NCBI GenBank assembly: GCA_014905825.1
Contig: JACGCN010000010.1
Location: 372,001 to 436,000, forward strand
Source: Lyophyllum atratum
Lineage: Eukaryota > Basidiomycota > Agaricomycetes > Agaricales > Lyophyllaceae
Direction: 5' to 3'
DNA length: 64,000 nt
Part shown: positions 47,620 to 57,517 of the stretch, one piece after another
Numbering within the stretch: the stretch's first letter is position 1
Layout of the letters: the number at the start of each line of letters is the position of its first letter
Position numbers and translations under genes: made by a program
The notes under the pieces: model-generated
The model's database searches: none
The model's input: only the letters and a program-made list of their open reading frames with translations
What the model was told of the DNA's origin: nothing

Positions 47620-49875
47620 TCAATCCTCCCCTGGATCATCATCTTCCTCATCCTCCCCCAACGTCGGCATCATCCCACCCCCACCCACCGGCCCTTCCCC
47701 CATACCCAACGCCCCACCCCCAAGCACCTCCACCGCATCCAAATCCTTCTCCAAATCCACCTCCTCATCCCCCTCCCCCATCGGCATCCCAATCCTCATC
47801 CTCCGCACCTCCATGCGCAGCTTCTCAATCTCCTCATCCCTCCTCTCCACCCGTGCCTTCAGCACCCTGATAAACTCGTTCCCGCACATCAGCAGCTGCA
47901 GCTTGCTCACGCCCTTGTTCGGGCCCTCTCCGCCGGCTTTGGGGGGACCCCGGGGCGGGAGGGCGCCGGGCAGGATCTCGTCGGCGGGGTACTTGTCGTC
48001 GGTGGGGAGGGGGATGGGCGGGAGGAGCATGCGGAGGTCGTCGAATGTCGTTTTGAGCGAGTCGCGCCGTTTCTGCTCGGCGGCCTTGTGTGAGGTCTTG
48101 CGCACCTGGACGACCGGCGTCGGGAGGAGCGCGGGGGAGGAAAGGGACATGGGTTGGAGACCGGTGCCTGCTGCGGGGAGGTCAGTGCTGTTTGTGGACT
48201 CGAAAGGGTTATGCCTTACCCGGTAGAATGGCCTTGAGGTTGGGGCTGACGAGGGACCCAGTGGCCGTTTTGCGAGTGCTTTTATTCCGCGAGGCGTCTG
48301 TAGCCTTCGGTTTCGCTGCAGATGTGCTTGCGGCTGACTTCCCCTTCGCATCTGCCTTTTGAGGCACGACTTGTCTTGTCAGAGGGGTCATACCAGTGGC
48401 GCTGTGGTTGATCCCCAGCCGACCGAGGTTCATGATACTCGCCGGGGTCACGGGTGTCAGATGCGGGTTGAAATGTGGGGACGGTGGTACGTGTTCCGAC
48501 GGTGCCCTTGAGGATGATGAAGAGGCGGGCATTGGCGGCGCGGGGGGCGGCATTGATAGATCCACAGGAGAGGGTGTATCCCCCGGCACGTCATCCGCGG
48601 TACTTCCCTTCCGTGACCGTGTCGACCTCATCAGGGGGGTCGAGTTCGTCGATTTCGATCCGCGAAAGTACTTTTTGCTGCTACTGCTCCCTTGTACATC
48701 AGGATTTATTGGGCGGATGGCGGGTGACTGCCTTTTGCGTGAGGGCTGCTGGCTCCCAATCGCCTCGTCACCACTCGAGGATGCGTTACGTTTGTTCGAC
48801 GATGGAAAATGATTCATGGCATGTTGATGCTGGTGGGCACCGAGCCATGGGCTCGTGAGCGGTGAGATGTCGAAGTCGAGTTCAGCAGGCGAGGGAAGAC
48901 TAGTGCGGAATGCAATGTGTTCCGGTGCCGACGTTGACCCTCGTGGAGGAGGGTAGTTCGAATTCATGGCGTGATTGTGCATGGACAGATGGTGGTCTTG
49001 TCTGTAGGGCTCATGTGCGTCCATGTAGCTGTTGTTGAGGACCATAGGGGACACATATTCCATCGACGGGTTCTGGGCCTGGATTTCAGCCGACGGCCCT
49101 GCTGAAGTTTCATAAGGATTGCGTGCGTAAAAGCGGGTAGACGTACCAGGTGTGGGTAGCCCGTTATATTGATTTGGAGGATCGCGTCGTGGCTCAATGG
49201 AAGGAGAATCTTGCATGATTCCTGCAGTCTGGCTGCTAATGAGTGCGATCTTGGAATTAAAATATTAGCGGCGCCCAATAAACAGGGACGGCGAAAGGTG
49301 AAAGGGAGCCCGACCCGGGTCATGGACGTGAATTTAGACTCGTGGGTCTGAGGTCCAAAACGGGTTACAACAAAGCAAGACTGGAATGACGACCGCATTC
49401 GTTGGAGAACGGACATGGTTGTCTCCATCACGGGGTATGTTCTCGAATGATAGCTGTCCTCACACCTTCTCAACCACCGCGTTGATTCCTTTAGACCAAA
49501 TGCTTCCGGGTCATAAAATCGAAAAGAGAACCGAAAAGAAGGTAAGATCGTGGCAATTAGACTCACCTGTTGTTGAAAGATTTGATTTTGTAACTGTTGA
49601 AGCTGCTGTAGCTGCGTGAGCTTGAACTGGTGTTCGAGAACCGACTGCGGGTTGTACTGAGGCGATACAGGGGAAGTAGGCTGAGAATCAATGCCCTGCA
49701 TTGACATAAGGTTGTTCAGCACGTCCATGCTAAGCTCTGGATTCGCGTTTTGGTGCATCGATGATTGCATTGGGCCGTAGGGCATCGAGTACATGTTGAT
49801 CTGGGATCGCTGTTGTTCATCGGTGGGGAACATCGAGGAGAGGAAGTCCTTTTCCTGCTGGCCGGGGGTGTCCAT
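47620..49875 (-). CDS. bHLH transcription factor
   Basis: Nuclear DNA-binding regulator. Three exons (49567-49875, 48220-49228, 47620-48170) join in frame to 622 residues. The N-terminal 430 or so are disordered: Gln-rich (LTQLQQLQQLQNQIFQQQ), then Ser/Pro-rich with basic patches. The bHLH begins near residue 464 with the basic region KTSHKAAEQKRRDSLKTTF. Glu in the AAEQKRR stretch is the E-box-contacting position. Helix 1 ends DDLRMLLP. Helix 2 is VSKLQLLMCGNEFIRVLKAR and continues into a charged coiled coil (VERRDEEIEKLRMEVRRMRI). The loop is about 36 residues, far longer than normal. The tail is Gly-rich and acidic. Target genes unknown; the basic region loosely recalls Pho4/NUC-1 types, but I do not assign it. 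Confidence 0.85.
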
Positions 49876-51972
49876 GGCCGGGGACGGTGGGTGTTGGGTG
49901 GGTGTTAGGAAGAGGAGCAGGGCGGGATAAGATGCCAAGCGCTTTCGGCAGAAACTTTCAGGTCCAATCAGGCAACGATCACGCGACGAATTTTTATCCG
50001 GCGACGCTTCCGATTCCGAGTCCGCTTGTATCCCGCGGCGCTGTGTCCGAAACTGGACTCGTACTACGGTACTTCCTCTTCTCTCTCTTATGCACGGTTT
50101 ATCGACCGTGGCAAAGACTACGGGATGTTGCCTGTACTGGACTCTCCCATGGAGTTTGACCCTACTTCTCGGCCTGGATGGCTTCACTTTTCATCACATG
50201 CGACCAATATTAATGCCTAGACCGCGCCTATGGCCTAGTCCTGAAGGCTTTATATCTGCTAATCGGTGCAACTTGAGGTGGCGACCTATGGGGTTCCAGG
50301 AAATTGGTCACACGACGAGCTCATGTCCCTTGTCTTGTACTTCTGGCACAACCTTAACACCCATTTCGTCCTCACTCTCTCGTGCTATTGTATGGTCGAT
50401 GGATTCTACTTGACTTAGAACCATAACCAAGTGCTTCTTGAAGAGCATATCTTTTCGCTTTCCACTGTATCGGCCCTTCCTCTGAATTCTACAAGCTGAA
50501 ATCGATGGCGCTGCGCCTTGGCGGACATAAAGGGACACGATATGGGAAGCACATTCTATCCGGCCTTATCATCGCAATACTGAAGTACTACCGTCTTTTT
50601 TAGACATCTAGTGGGCAGATCTACGGGATGACAGGTCACCGTGCACCTCGGCCAAACTCTGTGAGATCTCATCTTCACTGGTTTCTGTACTTCCTCCTCC
50701 CGCGAACCTAATTCAAACGTGATGGATGTCGTGCTCCTAGGGATACGAACGCACAGTGTATTGAAGATTGCGGGAGAGCCTGGTACTCATCAATCACGCC
50801 CAACTGTCAACTTCAGCACTAGTGCAGATCTCCACAGCGCTATTCCATAACTTAGATTCCAGAAGCCACGAATAAGGCTAGGCTACGATAGCAAAGCTGC
50901 AGCTCAATATTTTCATGGGCTCAAAGGTTGCGTGGGTAGAAATAAAGCCCGAGCCATTGGAACAAAGCCCGTCCTGCTCCATTCCCGTCTATGAATACAC
51001 TGGATGGTTATGATTATACTCATACGATCCATATTGGTTATTTCCATCACAGGGCTAGGTTCCGTGCAGCGCGGCTCAGAGTCAATGGAAGCTGCGAGCC
51101 TTCACATGCCTTCCCATTGCTTTGGCTAGTGGCACTCCAGCTGTTGATGTACAATTATTGCAGCCGTATTCACCAAATACCAGCACTGCGGTATTCAGAG
51201 TACAGTTATCAGCTGAAGGTATACGCGAAGACAGACGAAAGGGAAACTATGCTTTTCTCAGTCCAGCCATAAAGAAAACCATCAGGGTATATAATTGTCG
51301 GTATGGTCCAGTCGTAAGCTGCTCAAGCGGATTGGGATGCGACGGAACTTACAAATCGTATGAGCTTCGGACATGAACATCTTAGAGCGCTTCCTGCAGC
51401 CTTAGATGCAGATACCTATAGACAGAAGAAACAACCCCAGTTACGACCACCCCGATTCTGAGTATTTTGTTCGGCCCTGCTCTCGTGGGCATACCAGTAG
51501 CTGGCGCGATTTCGACGCACAGCTGCCATTCCCAAGAGACTACAATCATAGCCAGATATTACATGTGTTATAGATCTGCCTGCTCGCAGGAATTACAGGA
51601 CTCGCACGTCCAAGACCACCATCCATGTTGAACGTCAATTGAATGGTGGCGCCATGGCGGATGAATCAGTTCATCATGAGATTTGGCGTGACAAGGGAGT
51701 CTGGAGGAGTTGATTGAAGAGGGCCCGTTATCGAATATCTCGAAGTATAGATCGCCTCTCTTTATAAAACCAGGAAGTACCAAGGAGGTGCGGCAGTCCT
51801 CGTGCTTACCGCTGGTGGGGTTGGGGTGTTCTGAAATCGAGGAAGAAGTATAATTCGGCTCGCGGCAACTATCAAAGATGTTATTTGGATTTAGATAGCG
51901 ATGGCCAGCTCATGGGCGATCCGAGTCGCCCTTTCTTGCATCAAGATCAAAGCTAGGCACCTAAAGATCTTA
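49876..51972. other. 2.1 kb region with a decayed gene fragment
   Basis: Promoter of the bHLH gene at the left. Contains the 70-bp relic at 51424-51490. No intact gene supported elsewhere. Confidence 0.45.
51424..51490 (-). pseudogene. Relic of a paralogue of the neighbouring single-pass membrane protein
   Basis: The minus strand reads PTRAGPNKILRIGVVVTGVV, which matches PAKTGPNTPLIIGIVVTGVV of the gene at 51973-52700. The nucleotide match is obvious by eye over about 70 bp. The flanking frames do not continue into a coiled-coil domain or a signal peptide, so this is a decayed duplicate. Confidence 0.65.
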
Positions 51973-52700
51973 TCAGGGTATATAGTTGTGATCATTATAT
52001 GCTGGAGGCGCATCCGCAGGTCCCGCGTCCATCTCTCGCCCATGTGGCGAGGCCACAGGAGGTCCTTGCTGTGCCCGCAACCGAATCGCTTCATTTTCGC
52101 GCCTGAGATTCTCCATCTCAACCCGCAGTCGCTGTGCCTCATCATCTTCTCGTCTTGACGGCAAGTTAGCGGGAACAAGCGTCGGCTGACTCCTCAGTCG
52201 GAGCATCTCGGACTCAAGCCTCGCATTCTCCAGCCTCAGCCGCTGGGCCTCGGTCTCTTCATGCCTCGCCTGCTGTGCCTGTATCTGCAGCATCTCACTC
52301 TGGCGCCTCATGTTCTCTATCTCCATGCGCATCCGCTGGCCCTCATAGTCTGCCATATACGGTGGTGCGGGAGGCGAAGGCAGAGGTGGCGGCAAGGGCA
52401 GGGAGGGTGGCACGTCTGCATGGTGTGAACCATCATGAGTCCCATAGAGCGGACCTGCGTGGGGCGACGCAACTCACAAAGCGTAGGCACGAGCCTATTT
52501 CTCCTATAACGGCGGATGCATTCAATCATCAGCAGAAACACAACTCCGGTGACCACTATCCCGATTATGAGTGGCGTGTTTGGACCCGTTTTCGCGGGCG
52601 TCGTGTATGTCGGGATGGTCATGAGTGCGCTCGTCGTGCTGTAAACGACCTCGTCGAGCCAACAAACCTGAGGGAGAGATAAGTCGACATAATCCGGCAC
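51973..52700 (-). CDS. Single-pass membrane protein with cytosolic coiled coil (5' end unresolved)
   Basis: Unnamed mushroom-type membrane protein. Two exons (52478-52700 and 51973-52415) join through a GTGAGT-CAG intron. The visible order is an extracellular Thr/Ser-rich piece (TIPTYTTPAKTGPNTP), one membrane helix (LIIGIVVTGVVFLLMIECI), a positive stop-transfer RRYRRN, a proline stretch (PSLPLPPPLPSPPAPPY), then about 100 residues of heptad-like coiled coil rich in Arg/Glu/Gln (AQRLRLENARLESEMLRLRS). The end is APPAYNDHNYIP. The APPAY tail resembles a PPxY-like ligand. The upstream part should hold a signal peptide and ectodomain, but the frame breaks by a stop near 52730 and no ATG fits. 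The gene may therefore be damaged, or an intron is missed. Confidence 0.55.
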
Positions 52701-53707
52701 TGTCTTCTGCGAAACAAACTACGGACCTGAGATCTGAGACCCCGTCACTTCTCCGACTGTGACAGTCGGGGTGGTTAAGGCAAATGCGCAACTCGACACA
52801 GAAGGAGACGACAAGGCTGACAACGGTTTTCAACACACGACTGATGTTCTCATGATGTCAAGACATCGGCCCTGCACTCGGTACGTAGGCTGATCACCGG
52901 ACTGTACGCTGGGGGGCAATTGCGCGGCGGACGTAGGTCAGTCACCAGTTCATCAAGATGTCAATGGTCACTGGTCAGTGATCTCCAATCGACTCGAAGA
53001 AAGGTTGCCGAGGATCGACTGTCCCCAGGACGGAGCTCAAGACTGTTGTGATAATGTGATAATGATCAAGCTCAAGCGCAGTGCTGGTGGTGACTGACAC
53101 GAATTCGTACCTTATTTGATGTCGTGCGCGCGATGATGTGGAAGGATGTGCGTTTCTCTGGACTCAACAGAGGGGCGGGCTATGTGAGCTTGCAACAAAT
53201 CCCAGCAGATCCCAGAGTATAATGGGAATTGCTGATGACCGTATTGGATGCCCAATCAGATATTATTGAGATGCCGGACGCAGACGAAGATGCGTGGTAG
53301 TCGTAGGCCGTTATGGCGTGAAATTGTAAAAGCCGTTACCAGTGGCTTTTAGGTCCACGAGCCGATGAAGCATCCTGACTAGTGGTCGCAGTGGGGTTGA
53401 CAGAGTTTGCCTGTGATGTGACCCTTCGTGACTGCATTATCATGAGTATGGGACGCCTATTTTTGGCAGTCTTCCCTCCATGGCGTAAACAAGGGACAGT
53501 TTACAGGACTGAGCGTTGGAAAGGTGGCACAACAAGGGGAAGGCAGTGGGGTGACCAGAGCATCAGATGCAATATATAACCGACGTGATAGCAAGTGTAG
53601 TGAATCTATAAGATACAATGAATGCGCGATGATAGCGATAGAAATAACGATACTAATACAAATATCAATGCGAAAGTCTCCTTCTTCCGATGCAAAAATG
53701 ATCAAGT
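52701..53707. other. 1 kb region, probable lost 5' end of the membrane-protein gene
   Basis: Between about 52720 and 52860 the minus strand reads text such as ALTTPTVTVGEVTGSQISG, which fits an ectodomain start but is interrupted by a stop before 52700. The rest shows no gene. Confidence 0.35.
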
Positions 53708-55879
53708 CTAACGTCGGACCCTCTTCACATCCCCACCGTCCCCAATATCAAGTCTCCCAAAGATCTCTCGTTTAACCTGCCCCTGTCCCATCCCAGCTCC
53801 CGCTGTTCTCGTATTCGTCATCCCCGGTCTCGTGTTCGTCGAAGAAGAGCTTTAAATAGAACGATGTGAGAAACAATCCTTGAAAGAAACAAGAAAAGTA
53901 CATACATCGCTTCCAGGGGGCGTTTCAATCCTATCACAGATGTCGAGCTTTGCCCCTGCGCTGGTGCAGACTGTTTCGACGCTGCTTGTGGATCCTATGG
54001 GGCATGCGAGAAGATAGGATCAGAGGCTGATGCAGGCACAATGACAGAAAAAACTCACAATTCCAGGCGGGAAGTGGAAGCCACCCATCGACGGTGTCGG
54101 TGGCCTTTTCCCCATGGATGCGGGACCGCCCGAGATCAGTTGATGATTCTGGTTCTGGTTGAGGTTCTGGTTGTGATTCCTCGGTGGCTGGTGATGGTTT
54201 CGATGAGACTGGTTCTGGTTCGCAGCCTGCGGCTGTGGTGGCCTAGGCGCAGCATTGAATTGATTAGAAGGGAGATGCGGTTGATTGTGAGGCTGCCGCT
54301 GGTTCTGTGGTAACGAATTCACTCTCGTCGATTGCTGGCCTGGGGGATGTTGATGCGTTTTTGGCGCATAAGTCGACGAAGAATCTGCTGGCGAAACTTG
54401 TCGCTGCGGATTGAAACTAGTGTCGCCCTCATCATCATCAAGGGGTCTACCTAGATCAGTCTCAGGTAGCAGGGGTTGTCCCAGGTCTCCCTCCCCAAGA
54501 TCGACCAGTGCGAGAAACGCGTCATCATCCGAATAGAAATGATACGATTCGTCAGCAGCATCCAGTTCTGCCTCCTGGGGCTGAGGCAGCGCATCCGCTG
54601 GAGGAGGTGCGCGTTGGGGAATGATTGATGCCCCGGGTGCAGCAGGTCTGATATTTCCGCTGCCAGTGGTGATATGTTGTTGTGGGATCGCTGGGCGGGC
54701 TGATTCTGTCGCCGGCATGCGGGTATTATGCTTTACCTCGGCGGTTTGGCGCCCTTGACCTTGATGTGATGCAGCGCCAGATGAGAATTGGCCCTTCGAG
54801 GCCGAATGCATAGGGTTATCATGGGTATTTATGGTGGTTCTAGCGACATGGGATGGTCCCGCCTGAGCGTTCGTCCCTGAGCGAAGGTGCGAGGGGATAG
54901 AAGAAAGGACTTTGGTTTGTTGTTGGTTTGAGTGGGCAACCGGGCGCGTGGGCGTGACGAAATTATTGGTCGAATTGATTGTGGACTCCGTTACAGAAGG
55001 GTGCGTGGGTTTAGACATAGAGGCGATGTTCGGTTTGGTCTCTTCAAACTCGGGGCGACGATGGAGTTCGCTTTGGTCAAACTTAGGCTACGTTCAGAAT
55101 GTAATTGAGTTCCCAAGTGCATGAGTGACTCGAAGCGCAGACTTACTGCTTGGACCTTGATTTTCACTACCTCCTGCGTGTAAGTCTTGTCGTAAAGACA
55201 ATTCCCGAGTAGATTTCCGAAGCTCCTTAGCGCACGTTTCAAGCCATCCGTTACGGCTTCCTTCTTGCACTGCAAACATTTATTACATTTCAACGCGGGT
55301 TCGAGAACGTCGACGTACCTTGTCGAGAGCGGCGCCCTTGCTTTTGGAATTCTCCAACAACCCATACCCGATATCTTCATGATACACTCCATCCCGCAAC
55401 GTGACACGAATGATCGCAGTGGTACCGACACTATATCTCCTGGACTCTTCATTGTAGTCGATAAAGTCCGTAGTGAGGCTGACCACGTTGGAGCTCCACC
55501 CATTAAATCCGAACACCTCGTTAGCTAGGTTGATGATCTTCCACCCTTCCGCGTACGTGAGCTTGGGGCCGCCTCCTGGTCCTGGACGCTGCGAGATATA
55601 TTCGGGTCCAAGTTTTTGGTTCAACTTCGCTTGTAGAGCAGCGATCTTGAGCGTCGTGGCCTCCGAGAGCTCTGGATTGAAGGTCGAATGCGGGGAGTTG
55701 AACGAGAATGAATAGTCACCCATTGACTGATTTCCCGTGGATGGAGTTCCGTGCATCTGTGGATTAAATGACATGGGGCCGCTGGTTATAAGTTGGTTCT
55801 GAGAACCAAATGGGACTGAATATCGGGCTTGCTGTGCGTGGAATGAATCTACGAGATGACCACTGAAGGCCCCGGCCAT
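53708..55879 (-). CDS. RAD52: RAD52 homologous-recombination protein
   Basis: Nuclear ring-forming protein that anneals single strands and loads Rad51. Five exons (55319-55879, 55147-55269, 54059-55087, 53906-53994, 53708-53849) join in frame to 647 residues. A leader of about 70 residues is followed by the Rad52 annealing domain (roughly 72-235). Its marks are [59 protein letters not shown] and the [20 protein letters not shown] helix with GNCLYDKTY. The remainder is disordered and Gln/Asn/His/Pro-rich with an acidic patch ([20 protein letters not shown]); Rad51 and RPA contacts sit in this part in relatives. The tail ends [11 protein letters not shown] and a basic VKRVRR. The last acceptor fixes the frame; another frame would stop at 53772. 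Start is the first ATG before the conserved domain. Confidence 0.92.
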
Positions 55880-57517
55880 GCGCTGACAGAACAAGGTCTC
55901 TGCACGACCTCAAATTCGTATCCAAAGAAGCTAGTGTGAGCAGGCCGTCCAGAGAGAAGGAATGGGTGGCATCCAACGGATTGCTGAAGCGAATGGCAGT
56001 GAGTTTGACTGAGTTCTGGCAATTGGCAATTGGTCCATCACATGACCGCGTCAAAGTTATTTGGTTCTGTTATAATTTGACGGCACAGGTCTAGTTGCTC
56101 CCGGCCATCTTGTCTTCTCTCTACGTTGATCATGACTTGCGTCCTGCTTCTCTCGCCTTGATTTTGGCCACTACTCTGGAAACGGGCTAGTCTGTTTATT
56201 GCAAGGAATCTTTGGTTGCGCAAATGGAACCTAGGCCTGACAAGAATATCAATCTGGTGTAGGCGATGCTGCTCAGGTGCATATCTTTTGTATCTTCAAA
56301 GACGCGCTGGGCTCATTACTATGCTCTTGGTGCTAGACATCCGTAAACGGTCGTTGCCAGCCTTTATGGGATTTTTTTGATCAGAAAACAAGGGCGGTCT
56401 ACTCCTAACGCGTTCTGCAGCCTTTTTGGACACAGGCCGCTTTTCTCTCTCACCGTCATTCCTGGTACCAAGATGGCGTTTACTGAGCTGAAGAAGGATA
56501 AAGATAGGAATGACCCCATCACATAGCTTAAGGAAGCCGTGCGTCGCACCGCTCCCTTTGTTATGGCCTCCTGCTGAGAATTACTCCTTTGCAGACCGCC
56601 CAAATGAGTTCAAACTGCCAAGACTTACGACAAATCACCCGAATCGCACCGTGGCTTTTCTCTCAATGCTCACTCCCCTCGTTCGCCTTTGGAATTATAC
56701 GCTGTCGGCAGGTCATAATATAATTAATGAATTACAGAAGACTACTGCACGTCAACACCCATCCCCCTCATTTATCACAATTGATATCATTATCCGTATA
56801 GTAGTACCGTATCGGAACCGCGACTGAGAATAATCCATCTGGGAAATCTTGCACATCACATCCGTCTACTTCCAACTCACGCCCGCAGATCGCGGAGCCC
56901 CCATCATCTCCGCCAATGTCGCTGCAACCCGATACTTGATATCCCTCCCTGTCGGATTATCCTTTTGCATCGCGCCAAACTGCCTTGAGCTCTTTCCGAT
57001 CATTTTCAAGGAGGCAAGGGGGTCACGGTGCCTCCATGTCAAACAGACCTTGGCCTGACCTGATGTGAGTATTCAATTTCGGGATGATCAGCCTCTTCTC
57101 AAGTATCACAGTGATACAATGTTCCGTCGGAGGGAGCCTACTTTTAATATGCTCCCCTTGAACCGACTGGCTGCCGGACTCTTGTGCCCTAGCAATTCTT
57201 CGTCGGGGAGTTACCTGGGGACCGGGTGCCACGGCGTTCCTCAACAACGTTGCCGGATCGAACAGAGGACTTGTCTGGGCCCATCCGCACCGCGATTGTA
57301 TAGTAAAACGTCTGCTAAGATGCGCTTTGGAGATTCGCGTATTTATGACCGGGGACGTATGTTACAGAGCCGCCCGGCTCGGCCATGGAAGCAAATTTTC
57401 TGCTCTCGTGCTAACCTTATGCGGCTCCGAGCTTTCGGCGTAGCGAATTTTTTCAGCCGTCATATAAACAGGATATGTTTCCCATAATCTCATTGCTACG
57501 CACTTCCGTCATTCAGA
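55880..57517. other. 1.6 kb divergent promoter region, RAD52 / acyl-CoA oxidase
   Basis: Short frames only, none with domain or splice support. Holds the promoters of both flanking genes. Confidence 0.45.
57463..57468 (+). promoter_or_regulatory. TATA-like element of acyl-CoA oxidase gene
   Basis: TATAAA lies 50-55 bp upstream of the ATG at 57518. Position and sequence only. Confidence 0.5.

Noticed and set aside
47485..48862. Long plus-strand ORFs over the bHLH gene
   Set aside because: Ser/Pro/His-rich antisense shadows of the bHLH exons, which have clear domain support.
53772..53849. Alternative RAD52 end with stop at 53772 (acidic tail)
   Set aside because: Needs a donor one base later than the strong GTATGT site; the frame through to 53708 is preferred and gives a total length divisible by three.
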